Virus record (IMG/VR): IMGVR_UViG_3300024054_000062
Span: 1 to 22,258 of that record
Strand: one strand, 5' to 3'
From: a virus
DNA: 22,258 nt
Position numbers and translations under genes: made by a program
Shown here: positions 14,718 through 20,839 of the stretch, piece after piece
Layout: every line of letters starts with the position of its first letter
Position numbering within the stretch: the stretch's first letter is position 1
The notes under the pieces: generated by a model
Seen by the model: only the letters and a program-made list of their open reading frames with translations
Database searches by the model: none
Told to the model about the DNA's origin: nothing

Positions 14718-15620
14718 CTATAAGTGATCCCCGGGGCTAAATCGAACGGATAGGCGCAGATCATCTTCCGTCTGTTTCAGATATCTACGGAGGACTTGCA
14801 GGTCTTTATGGCCCATTAACAATTGAAGCGTGAAAATATCCACCCCGGAGCGAAGGCAGTTTAATGCGTAGGATCGCCGGAATGCGTGGGGATACCAGAT
14901 GTGCGTTCCAGCCCTCTTGCAGATAGCAGCTAGAATGTGCTGTATGCTGCCATTTTTATAAGGCTCACCATAGCGATTACTAAATAATGATTGGCAGTTG
15001 TCGTTCCTGTGGAGCAGGTAGGCTCGCATCGCACGGCGTGCCTTCGCACCCAGCCATACTTTACGAGGTTCCCCGTTCTTCGTATCAGTCAGGACGATCT
15101 CCCCTGTGATCATGTTGTATTGTTTTCGCGTCAGTACAGACCATTCTCGCGCGCGGATACCGGTATCGTAGAGGAACAGCAATATAGCTTTTTCTTTCAC
15201 GCCGCAGACTTCCAGCATCCTGATAATATCTTCCGGCGGAACTGGTTCCAGCCGCTCCGGTTTCGGAGAGCAGAGTTTGACCTTATGTATTCCCGTCCTG
15301 GCGTCCGTTTCTAACTCGTACCACCGGAGGAAAGAGCGTATCGAACGATAAGCACCATGAACCCCCCCGGGATTGTGGGTGAGTTGCAGGTAGGCCAGAT
15401 AGTTCCGGACTACTTCCGCATTGATCTGGTTCATACTGTATATCTGACGATCTTCCAGCCAGCACGCCCAGGGCAACAGCTTTTTTGTATAGAAATCTAT
15501 TGTTGCCGGCGACCTTCCGGACACCTCTACGCAGCGCAGGTACATGTCCAGGAGATCCATAATCCCTTGTATTTGAATCTCATCAGATGTATAAGGTGTT
15601 TTACTCAAAATAACCCCCAT
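14718..15620 (-). CDS. int: Tyrosine-family site-specific integrase
   Basis: A 300-residue phage integrase that recombines attP with the host tRNA-Met. The N-terminal SAM-like core-binding domain spans residues about 18-105 (LDMYLRCVEVSGRSPATIDFYTKK, then YLAYLQLTHNPGGV). The catalytic domain follows: R156 in TGIRAREW, probable Lys in TDTKNGEPRK (K181), H245 and R248 in HAFRRSYALN, H271 in LLMGHKDL, and nucleophile Y280 in RRYLKQ. All key residues are present, so it should be active. The ATG at 15620 lies in one of two repeated ACCCCCATAT sites, suggesting that Int binding represses its own gene. attP is about 50 bp upstream. The start is not fixed by a ribosome site; TATAAC 8 nt upstream again suggests a very short leader. 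Confidence 0.95.
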   Translation of the reverse strand: MGVILSKTPYTSDEIQIQGIMDLLDMYLRCVEVSGRSPATIDFYTKKLLPWACWLEDRQIYSMNQINAEVVRNYLAYLQLTHNPGGVHGAYRSIRSFLRWYELETDARTGIHKVKLCSPKPERLEPVPPEDIIRMLEVCGVKEKAILLFLYDTGIRAREWSVLTRKQYNMITGEIVLTDTKNGEPRKVWLGAKARRAMRAYLLHRNDNCQSLFSNRYGEPYKNGSIQHILAAICKRAGTHIWYPHAFRRSYALNCLRSGVDIFTLQLLMGHKDLQVLRRYLKQTEDDLRLSVRFSPGDHL

Positions 15621-15661
15621 ATGTGCCGGTTATAGAGCACGTTACCCCCATATATAGCGGT
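15611..15661 (+). repeat. Probable integrase arm-type sites
   Basis: Two copies of an imperfect direct repeat, TAACCCCCATATGTGCCGGT (15611-15630) and TTACCCCCATATATAGCGGT (15642-15661), 31 bp apart (about three helical turns). They lie between the integrase start and the tRNA-derived core at 15671, where tyrosine integrases usually have arm sites. A possible related sequence, CACCTATATATAGGGC, is on the other side of the core at 15781-15796. Confidence 0.55.
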
Positions 15662-15670
15662 GTTTTTAGG

Positions 15671-15712
15671 TGGCGAGGGTGGGATTTGAACCCACAACCA
15701 ATGGCTTATGAG
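15671..15712 (-). other. attP core: 3' half of a tRNA-Met (CAT) gene
   Basis: On the minus strand 42 nt match the 3' part of a tRNA: anticodon loop CTCATAA with anticodon CAT (15710-15708), 3' anticodon strand GCCAT, variable loop, a perfect T arm (GTGGG, loop TTCAAAT, CCCAC), acceptor strand CCTCGCC and discriminator A. The identity starts at the anticodon loop: the bases before it do not pair with GCCAT, and no D arm or GGCGAGG acceptor strand exists upstream. This is how a phage attP restores a host tRNA on integration. Confidence 0.85.
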
Positions 15713-15820
15713 TCGTGTCCGCATTCCCAGCCGATTCTTTCCAGAATTACCAGTACATATACGATTATTCATTCTTTGAGCACCTATATATAGGGCTTTC
15801 CGGATATAAATAGTCCAATG

Positions 15821-15970
15821 CTATTTCAATACCAGGAACAAAACACCAACGAAGATCGCAATGATAGACAACCACCAGAAATCTGTCCCCAATGCAGCTA
15901 AACCGACCAGGATCAGTACTACTCCAGAGCCTTTACGCCGTGCCACTAGCAAATTCCGTAATGTACCCAT
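15821..15970 (-). CDS. Tiny two-helix membrane protein
   Basis: A 49-residue ORF with a textbook ribosome site (AAGGAGG, 5 nt before the ATG at 15970). A short basic N-terminus (MGTLRNLLVARRKGSG) is followed by two hydrophobic segments, residues 16-28 (GVVLILVGLAALG) and 33-48 (WLSIIAIFVGVLFLVL). Positive N-terminus and short turn suggest a hairpin in the inner membrane. It follows the repressor gene on the same strand at 114 nt, so it may be expressed in lysogens and act in superinfection exclusion; that role is inference from position only. Confidence 0.7.
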   Translation of the reverse strand: MGTLRNLLVARRKGSGVVLILVGLAALGTDFWWLSIIAIFVGVLFLVLK

Positions 15971-16009
15971 TGAATCCTCCTTCGGTATATCATGTTGTAT
16001 ATGACAGTA

Positions 16010-16052
16010 TTGCTTCAGAGAACGGATGTTCTATAATCATTGCACAGGGAGA
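16010..16052 (+). promoter_or_regulatory. Sigma-70-like promoter firing antisense into the repressor gene
   Basis: TTGCTT (16010-16015), 16-nt spacer, TATAAT (16032-16037), followed by AGGGAGA (16046-16052) 6 nt before an ATG at 16059. The frame behind it (66 codons) runs antisense through the 3' half of the repressor gene. Either a small ORF or, more likely, an antisense RNA would result. Confidence 0.45.
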
Positions 16053-16084
16053 TAACGAATGAACATTGAAGCGAGCGGGAATTG

Positions 16085-16444
16085 CTACGAACTGGATTTG
16101 ATCCCATACCTGGACAGCACCGATGAGATGATTGCCTTACCAGCTTCGCTGGTAGGGCTGATGTTATGGGCTTCACAGTCAGATAAAGCTTCCTGGATGG
16201 CCTGCCTGACAATCTCGGAGACAGACTCCGAAATATCACGGGTGAATAGCACTGAATGAACGCCGGGTAGTTTCTGCTCGATTGTCCGGATCGTTTCGAC
16301 AGAAGGCAACATATCCGGGTAGAGCATATATCTGTTTACAATAGTTTGTTTCAGGCCAAGCCAGTCTGCGAATTCAGATTTGCTCTTGGTGGTTTTCCCG
16401 CGCCACTTGATAAATTCACCATAAAGCCATTCTCCAAATTTCAT
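16085..16444 (-). CDS. XRE-family repressor (lysogeny regulator)
   Basis: A 119-residue protein with an N-terminal helix-turn-helix: residues 22-45, KSEFADWLGLKQTIVNRYML, with the turn at LGL and the recognition helix starting at KQTIVNRYM, followed by LPSVETIRTIEQKL as helix 4. The remaining 60 residues (ISESVSEIVRQAIQEAL onward) are helical and probably mediate dimer formation. There is no peptidase domain, so induction does not go through RecA-stimulated self-cleavage. The ribosome site is AGAAAGG about 5 nt before the ATG at 16444. It is divergent from the early operon, with a 130-bp operator region between them, the CI-type arrangement. A candidate own -10 is TACAAT (16479-16474). Confidence 0.85.
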   Translation of the reverse strand: MKFGEWLYGEFIKWRGKTTKSKSEFADWLGLKQTIVNRYMLYPDMLPSVETIRTIEQKLPGVHSVLFTRDISESVSEIVRQAIQEALSDCEAHNISPTSEAGKAIISSVLSRYGIKSSS

Positions 16445-16494
16445 TCTAACCTTTCTAATTCAAATGTATCACCATTGTACTAATTTTGCAATAG

Positions 16495-16535
16495 GTGCTA
16501 AAACACTTGACAAGTAGTTAGCACTTTGTTACTAT
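16495..16535 (+). promoter_or_regulatory. Genetic switch: early promoter overlapped by nested operator dyads
   Basis: Plus-strand TTGACA (16507-16512), 17-nt spacer and TACTAT (16530-16535) form a near-consensus promoter for the early operon. Perfect 7-bp inverted arms GTGCTAA (16495-16501) and TTAGCAC (16518-16524) straddle the -35, and inside them is ACTTG-A-CAAGT (16505-16515) centred on it. Another AGTGCTA half-site lies at 16564-16570. Repressor binding would block the rightward -35 directly. Confidence 0.75.
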
Positions 16536-16574
16536 ATACCCATAAATAGCTACTTGGAAAGGAAGTGCTACTGG

Positions 16575-16772
16575 ATGGAACGTATTGCACACGGAACCAC
16601 AAGGAAGGCCGTACTGGTTTACATCACTGAACACCCAGGCTGCTCGTTAGACGAGATTGCCGGCGCGGTCGGAGTAACAAAAACGCCAGTCAAATACCAT
16701 GTTCAAACACTGATCAGCGAAGGGAAGCTTTCCTTCACCCCGGGCCGCCACCGCTCCCTACGGGCTATATGA
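16575..16772 (+). CDS. Winged-helix transcription regulator, first early gene
   Basis: A 65-residue protein starting at ATG 16575 (ribosome site GGAAAGGAAG 9 nt upstream; a TTG at 16556 is the ribosome-site region itself). Residues 12-62 are a winged helix: VLVYITEHPGCSLDEIAGAVGVTKTPVKYHVQTLISEGKLSF, with helices 2 and 3 in LDEIAGAV and KTPVKYHVQTL and the wing near FTPGRH, as in LexA/MarR/ArsR-type domains. It is essentially only the DNA-binding domain. As the first gene after the switch promoter it may be the Cro-like or early activator protein. The next gene overlaps its stop by ATGA. Confidence 0.75.
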   Translation: MERIAHGTTRKAVLVYITEHPGCSLDEIAGAVGVTKTPVKYHVQTLISEGKLSFTPGRHRSLRAI

Positions 16773-16945
16773 CCTGCCAGCACGAAAGTTTAGACATTGA
16801 GGAGGAGGTGATCGAAGAAGGACCGATCGCGTTTATCGCCGGTGAGGTGATCTATCGCAGAGAAACGCATCTTTACTATCGCTGTTCTTTCTGCGGTCAA
16901 CGAGTGGAAGGTGAAGTACCACTCGACTATTCAGAAGAGGAATAA
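16769..16945 (+). CDS. Small acidic Zn-ribbon-like protein
   Basis: A 58-residue protein with an N-terminal MTCQHE and a later YRCSFCGQRV: C3, H5, C41 and C44 could make a CxH...CxxC zinc site holding the chain as a small ribbon. The middle and the end are acidic (IEEEVIEEGP, then DYSEEE). Its ATG overlaps the stop of the regulator gene (ATGA), and its TAA is followed at once by the ATG of the Sak4-like gene, so the three are translated as one unit. No family recognised. Confidence 0.7.
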   Translation: MTCQHESLDIEEEVIEEGPIAFIAGEVIYRRETHLYYRCSFCGQRVEGEVPLDYSEEE

Positions 16946-17911
16946 ATGGAATTTATCAAGGCAACCAAACGAAAAAGCAAGTTACGTTTAGCTATTGACG
17001 GTCCGTCAGGATCAGGAAAGACCTACACCGCCCTGACCGCCGCCAAGACACTCGGCGGCAAGATCGCCGTGATCGACACCGAGCGGGGATCGGCCTCTTT
17101 GTATTCCGACAAGTTTAACTTCGATGTGTTGGAGTTGCACACTTTCTCACCCGCTTTGTACATTGACGCTATCGAAACCGCGGAGAAAGCCGGTTATGAC
17201 GTAATCGTCATAGACTCGCTCTCACATGCCTGGGAAGGTGAAGGTGGGGCGTTGGATATGGTAGACCAAGCCGCCAAGCGCAGTCAGTCCAACAACACCT
17301 ACACTGCCTGGAAGGATGTTACTCCATTGCAGCGCAAGCTGGTGGATGCCATGCTCCAAAGCCCCGCGCACATTATAGCCACAATGCGCTCAAAAACCGA
17401 GTACATCCTCGAAACCAACGACAAGGGCCGCCAAGTTCCAAAGAAAATTGGCATGGCGCCCATCCAGCGTCAGGGCATGGAATACGAGTTTACGCTCGTC
17501 TGCGATATGGATTTAGACCATAACTGCATCGTGTCAAAATCGCGTTGCGAAGCCGTTGCCGATAAGGTAGTCAATAAGCCGGACGCAAAGTTTTTTGACA
17601 TCCTGGTTAACTGGCTTAACTCCGGTGAAGAAGTTAAACAGTCCGAGAAAACAAAACCTGTTGAGGTGAAGCCGGTCGAACAAACTCCACTGGACGCGCT
17701 GGTTTCTGCAATGCCATCCATGACTACCGAGGAAGCCCGCGCAATGGTTGGCAGCGATGGTCGAACGTACGGCGAGTGCGACAAAGAAGAGTTAAAAAAC
17801 AAGGTTCTTGGTATCAACAAGGCCATGAAAAACCCAGCCAACACGCCGGAAAAGAATGACGAGTATCTGCGAAAATTGCAGGCCGCCAACATCTGCATTA
17901 CTAACCTCTAA
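16946..17911 (+). CDS. Sak4-like RecA-fold ATPase (phage recombination)
   Basis: A 321-residue P-loop protein with Walker A GPSGSGKT at residues 19-26, DTERG at 44-48, Walker B DVIVIDS at 85-91, and a RecA-core-like stretch with HIIATMRSKTEY and PIQRQGMEYEF. This is the pattern of the phage Sak4/AAA_24 group, which works with single-strand binding protein in homologous annealing and recombination of phage DNA. The C-terminal 90 residues are a Lys/Glu/Pro linker with a small helical domain (MTTEEARAMVGSDGRTYGE) seen in some relatives. It is the third gene of the early operon, before replication genes. No separate SSB gene was found in the window, which is odd for a Sak4 system. Confidence 0.8.
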   Translation: MEFIKATKRKSKLRLAIDGPSGSGKTYTALTAAKTLGGKIAVIDTERGSASLYSDKFNFDVLELHTFSPALYIDAIETAEKAGYDVIVIDSLSHAWEGEGGALDMVDQAAKRSQSNNTYTAWKDVTPLQRKLVDAMLQSPAHIIATMRSKTEYILETNDKGRQVPKKIGMAPIQRQGMEYEFTLVCDMDLDHNCIVSKSRCEAVADKVVNKPDAKFFDILVNWLNSGEEVKQSEKTKPVEVKPVEQTPLDALVSAMPSMTTEEARAMVGSDGRTYGECDKEELKNKVLGINKAMKNPANTPEKNDEYLRKLQAANICITNL

Positions 17912-17953
17912 ACATCACCCTGGCGGCCGGGGCAAAGACCGCCGGAGGTTCTT

Positions 17954-18097
17954 ATGTACACAGTTATGTTTATCAGCATGTGTCTGGCTTTCATCCTAGA
18001 CCGACTTACTAATTTCCATGATTTTGCGCTAATCGTATTCTGCTTGATCCTGTTCATTCTGGCAGTAAAACATGGCGCCTTTGATTTTGGAGATTGA
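17954..18097 (+). CDS. Tiny membrane protein
   Basis: A 47-residue ORF with GGAGGT 5 nt before its ATG. Residues 1-15 (YTVMFISMCLAFIL) and 24-39 (FALIVFCLILFILAVK) are hydrophobic, giving one or two membrane helices around the polar turn DRLTNFHD. It is followed by the next gene with one base between. A GC hairpin (GGCGG at 17931-17935 with CCGCC around 17939-17943) precedes its ribosome site. Function unknown. Confidence 0.6.
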   Translation: MYTVMFISMCLAFILDRLTNFHDFALIVFCLILFILAVKHGAFDFGD

Positions 18098-18098
18098 T

Positions 18099-18308
18099 AT
18101 GACCGGTCAGCAATTTGTGGATAACAGGGTTGTGATGATCAAGCTCATCCCTCCGTACGATGTTCCGGAAGGTTGCGCTGTCTATTATACCGACAGCGTG
18201 GAATATGCCTTAAGGCTGTTTAGTATGTCGCACGCCCAAAGACCAAAGCTGGTTTGGCAGGATTTCACCAATCATAGGATTTATATCCCAGAGGTTGCGG
18301 ATGATTGA
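18099..18308 (+). CDS. Unknown 69-residue early protein
   Basis: The start at ATG 18099 is preferred: GGAG lies 6 nt upstream inside the end of the previous gene, while the in-frame ATG at 18072 lies inside that gene without a ribosome site. The protein alternates strands and a helix (RVVMIKLIPPYD, then VEYALRLFSMS, then HRIYIPEV), a small alpha/beta domain without visible catalytic residues. It overlaps the next gene by 8 nt, so translation is coupled to the nuclease gene; it could be a partner of it, but nothing in its sequence shows this. Confidence 0.6.
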   Translation: MTGQQFVDNRVVMIKLIPPYDVPEGCAVYYTDSVEYALRLFSMSHAQRPKLVWQDFTNHRIYIPEVADD

Positions 18309-18852
18309 CATCCCGCTAACCCGGAATTTCAGGGACTGGTGTCATGAGTACGCGCTTGGGAATATGGTGAAATCGGTGACCAGGGAACCGGGGACGCTGG
18401 AGATGCAGCTATCAGGTGTGATTGGCCAGAACGCGGTGCTGTGGATGCTGGGAATGCCGCTGATGAAGCACCAGCAGGGTTATGACGGCGGGTACGACCT
18501 GGTACTGGACGGCGTGCGGGTGGACGTTAAGACACAGACCAGAAAGGTCACCGTAAAAGAGGTCATGGTGGCCAATTTCGTGGACGACCAGCGGCGATTG
18601 AACGCGCAGGCATACATCTTCACTTCGTATAACTGGGTGAAGCAGATCGTGACGGTGTGCGGCTGGGCGCCGAAGAACTGGCTATTTGAGCGGGCCGAGT
18701 TCCACAAGAAGGGTGATCTGCGTTACCGGAGCGATGGCACGAGTTTTTTTAACCGCTACAACAACTGGGAGATGCCGTTATCAAAGCTCTTCCCATGCTA
18801 CTCGGCGTTCGACCTGCGGGACAGTATCAGAAACAAAATGGTGAGCCTGTGA
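18301..18852 (+). CDS. PD-(D/E)XK superfamily nuclease
   Basis: A 183-residue protein from ATG 18301, chosen because CCAGAGG (18288-18294) is 6 nt upstream; a TTG at 18295 is too close to it. Residues 38-90 carry the fold's core: GVIGQNAVLWMLG as first helix, then GGYDLVLDGVRVDVKT, where an Asp in GYD and the DVK triad (D and K ten residues on) match the D-x(n)-(D/E)xK signature. The end includes an aromatic region (FFNRYNNWEMP). It may be a resolvase or a replication-associated nuclease. It lies between recombination and initiation genes. The stop overlaps the next GTG start. Confidence 0.7.
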   Translation: MIDIPLTRNFRDWCHEYALGNMVKSVTREPGTLEMQLSGVIGQNAVLWMLGMPLMKHQQGYDGGYDLVLDGVRVDVKTQTRKVTVKEVMVANFVDDQRRLNAQAYIFTSYNWVKQIVTVCGWAPKNWLFERAEFHKKGDLRYRSDGTSFFNRYNNWEMPLSKLFPCYSAFDLRDSIRNKMVSL

Positions 18853-19646
18853 AAAAAACATGGATCAAGATCAAAAGAGGCCTTCTTGAGCCGAAGCACA
18901 TCGAGCAACTTGGCCAGGCCTGGTATCTGTACTTATACATTCTGGATCAGGCCGATTGGGATAACGGTCAAATAAAAGAATGGAAAGACGAATACGCGGC
19001 TTCTGATCTGAATAAACCGGTCAGACTAATTCAGGAACATCGCAAGCATTTGGCCAGCGAAGGCTATATCACCTGCGCGAAACGACAGCACAACCAAGTG
19101 ATTATTGTCCATAATTGGACAAACCCGCGTAACTATGATGGCGTTGTGATGAATGAAAATGACCAGAGTTCAGAAAATTCTGAATTCAGAAATAACGTAA
19201 CTCTGGATGAGAGTACAGGTCAGAGTACAGGTCAGAGTACAGGTCAGAGTACAGGTCAGACTTTTTTTTCTCCCTCTATTAATTCACACTCTTCATCTAA
19301 CCACATAACCACAATACCACATAGCCACAGTAGCCACAGTGCAGCCGGGAACACCGAAAGTGTCTTCTCGGTTTACGAGAACAACATCGGACTTCTGACA
19401 CCGCTCATCGCAGATGAGATCAAGTCAGCCGAGAAAGATTACGGGCCGCAATGGGTGGCGGATGCCATTGCCGAGGCCGTCAAAGCAAACGTCCGCCGCT
19501 GGAAATATATCCGGGCGATTTTAGAACGCTGGGCCGTGGAAGGCCGGGGCGATAAGCCAAAGAAGAATAAACACGAGGATACAAACATGGCGATTTTCGG
19601 CCTGACGCCTGACGAGGAAGGAGAGATTTATGGCAAGCCTGGCTGA
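18849..19646 (+). CDS. DnaD-like replication initiator
   Basis: A 265-residue protein from GTG 18849, overlapping the previous stop (GTGA); an in-frame ATG at 18795 would lie inside the nuclease gene and has no ribosome site. Residues 5-95 look like the N-terminal winged-helix part (LYLYILDQADWDNGQIK, VRLIQEHRKHLASEGYI). Residues 122-137 are four exact STGQ repeats, followed by a Ser/His-rich linker. Residues 174-230 are a DnaD/DnaB_2-type domain (VYENNIGLLTPLIADEI, then YGPQWVADAIAEAV and WKYIRAILERW). These proteins load helicase at the origin. The linker DNA contains a dyad and 12-bp iteron-like repeats, a likely origin. Confidence 0.85.
   Translation: MKKTWIKIKRGLLEPKHIEQLGQAWYLYLYILDQADWDNGQIKEWKDEYAASDLNKPVRLIQEHRKHLASEGYITCAKRQHNQVIIVHNWTNPRNYDGVVMNENDQSSENSEFRNNVTLDESTGQSTGQSTGQSTGQTFFSPSINSHSSSNHITTIPHSHSSHSAAGNTESVFSVYENNIGLLTPLIADEIKSAEKDYGPQWVADAIAEAVKANVRRWKYIRAILERWAVEGRGDKPKKNKHEDTNMAIFGLTPDEEGEIYGKPG
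19163..19206. other. Compound dyad at the candidate replication origin
   Basis: CCAGAGTT (19163-19170) is mirrored by AACTCTGG (19199-19206). Between them are TTCAGAA (19169-19175), TTCTGAA (19178-19184) and TTCAGAA (19185-19191), the last two forming a 14-bp palindrome. The whole could extrude as a cruciform. It stands only 4 nt before the tandem repeats. Confidence 0.6.
19211..19258 (+). repeat. Four tandem 12-bp repeats, candidate origin iterons
   Basis: GAGTACAGGTCA is repeated four times without a single change. In frame it encodes STGQ x4. It is followed by a T tract (19262-19269) and a low-complexity Py/A-rich stretch with CCACA repeats (19301-19340). Repeats in the initiator gene next to an easily melted tract resemble the lambda origin inside gene O. 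Confidence 0.65.
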
Positions 19647-20169
19647 AGTCAAAGTCATCATGGGAACGATGTCCATCGCCTACCCGAACTACGTGGCGAA
19701 GCAGGGCGCGCCGGAGATTTACCACATGATCCTTTCAGACTTGCCGAAGGACGCGCTGGAAGCGGGAGCCAAAGCATATCTTGCCACTTCCAACGCCTTC
19801 TTCCCTTCACCGGGGCAGTGGCGGCAAGCTGCGCTGGATATTGTTCTCTCAAATGCTGCTCCGTCTGCGCTGGAAGCCTGGGGGGAAGTTTTGAATCAGA
19901 TCGAAAGCGTTGGGTATTACCGTGAGCCGGAGTTTAGCTCCCCGCTGATCGAGAAGATCGTGAACCAGTTTGGTTGGCAGAATCTATGCTCCTCTGAAAA
20001 TCAAGTAGCAGACCGGGCCAGATTCTTACAAGCTTACGAAGCTGCCTTACAGACCGCGAGTAGTGATGCGCGTATGCTGCCAGGCGTGAAAACCGTAGCT
20101 GAAAAATACCGGCTGGAACGAGTTGACGAGAGTATCAAAAAGCTAACGGAGGGAATTGTCCATGACTGA
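19630..20169 (+). CDS. Putative helicase loader (SPP1 G39P-like)
   Basis: A 179-residue protein without a P-loop. Residues 5-75 have the pattern of the G39P N-terminal domain of helicase loader/inhibitors: VIMGTMSIAYPNY, IYHMILSDLPKDALEAGAKAYLATSNAFFPSPGQWRQ, i.e. helices with a conserved YP and the FFPSPGQ turn. Residues 85-179 are helical with NQFGWQNLCSS and a basic-acidic tail. Such proteins carry the replicative helicase to the initiator. The position right after the DnaD-like gene matches the SPP1 order initiator-loader. It starts at ATG 19630 (ribosome site GGAGAG) and overlaps the initiator gene by 17 nt. No helicase gene is in the window, so the host's DnaB is a likely partner. Confidence 0.65.
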   Translation: MASLAEVKVIMGTMSIAYPNYVAKQGAPEIYHMILSDLPKDALEAGAKAYLATSNAFFPSPGQWRQAALDIVLSNAAPSALEAWGEVLNQIESVGYYREPEFSSPLIEKIVNQFGWQNLCSSENQVADRARFLQAYEAALQTASSDARMLPGVKTVAEKYRLERVDESIKKLTEGIVHD

Positions 20170-20305
20170 ATCAGAAGTATACGAAGTTTATATCAGGAGT
20201 TTTGATTTTGTGACCAGGCTGCTGATGATCGCCAAGAATTATAAAAGCACAGACGAGATCACAGCCGAAGATATTAATTTCATCAACAAGGCGGTTGGGC
20301 TATGA
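20162..20305 (+). CDS. Small unknown protein
   Basis: A 47-residue ORF beginning within the end of the loader gene (8-nt overlap) with GGAGGG about 9 nt upstream. Sequence: acidic N-terminus MTESEVYEVY, helix FDFVTRLLMIAKNY, then DEITAEDINFINKAV; probably two or three short helices. Its TGA overlaps the next ATG (ATGA). Function not recognised. Tight coupling on both sides supports it as a real gene. Confidence 0.6.
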   Translation: MTESEVYEVYIRSFDFVTRLLMIAKNYKSTDEITAEDINFINKAVGL

Positions 20306-20670
20306 AAATCATTCAGCTTTGTTTCCTGGATAATATCCGCGCCTGTGACGATTGCGGCGAAATGTTTCTTTCCCCAGACAGGCATCGCAAGTTCTGCGCT
20401 TCTTGCCGGAGTTTGCACCACTTTGCCGCGCGAATGAAATACAAGAAAGCTTTTGTCCCTCACTATGTGCCCAAACCGAGTCACAACACCTGCAACGAAT
20501 TGTACCGCGAGGCAAAGTACATTGTTCTGGAAGACCCCAATGGACTTTATCAAGGCAGTAAATTTTCTTTGAGATCCATCAAAGATATGGTCGCAGACGG
20601 CTATTTTTATACAGCCATCATCCAGCATGAAAAGACGCACAGGGTATGCCTGGCGGGCGAGTTAGCATGA
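20302..20670 (+). CDS. Zn-finger-containing phage protein
   Basis: A 122-residue protein with CDDCGEMF at residues 15-22 and CASCRSLH at residues 32-39, a CxxC...CxxC zinc site of treble-clef or ribbon type with an intervening basic SPDRHRKF; this unit is common in small phage DNA-binding proteins. Residues 65-122 are an alpha/beta part (LYREAKYIVLEDPNG, then FSLRSIKDMVADGYFY). It overlaps both neighbours by ATGA junctions. It could assist in regulation or DNA handling; specific function unknown. Confidence 0.65.
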   Translation: MKIIQLCFLDNIRACDDCGEMFLSPDRHRKFCASCRSLHHFAARMKYKKAFVPHYVPKPSHNTCNELYREAKYIVLEDPNGLYQGSKFSLRSIKDMVADGYFYTAIIQHEKTHRVCLAGELA

Positions 20671-20837
20671 CAGAAGACTTCTTAATTTGGCTTATTGAAT
20701 TGATCACCATTCTAGTCGTTGGCGCAATCATGTACAAAGCCGGTGAACTCGCCAGGTACCGCGCCGGCAGCCAAGATACTCTGGAAGAGATGATCGAACG
20801 GATGATTTCGAAGATCAAATCCGATCATACGAGGTAA
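20667..20837 (+). CDS. Small single-span membrane protein
   Basis: A 56-residue protein. ATG 20667 overlaps the previous stop (ATGA); an upstream in-frame ATG at 20646 is inside the previous gene. Residues 6-25 (IWLIELITILVVGAIMY) form one membrane helix, and the rest is a charged cytoplasmic helix (DTLEEMIERMISKIKSD). Function unknown; the form resembles small phage inhibitors or spanin-like pieces, but without a lysis gene nearby this cannot be said. Confidence 0.6.
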   Translation: MTEDFLIWLIELITILVVGAIMYKAGELARYRAGSQDTLEEMIERMISKIKSDHTR

Positions 20838-20839
20838 GA

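Noticed and set aside
15671-15745. Complete tRNA-Met gene
   Set aside because: The 5' half is missing: no acceptor 5' strand, no D arm, and the anticodon stem does not pair.
16059-16259. 66-codon plus-strand gene antisense to the repressor
   Set aside because: Has a promoter and ribosome site but no recognisable protein pattern; kept only as promoter/antisense RNA.
19211-19258. Tandem 12-bp repeats as a CRISPR array
   Set aside because: No spacers, unit too short, in frame in a coding sequence.
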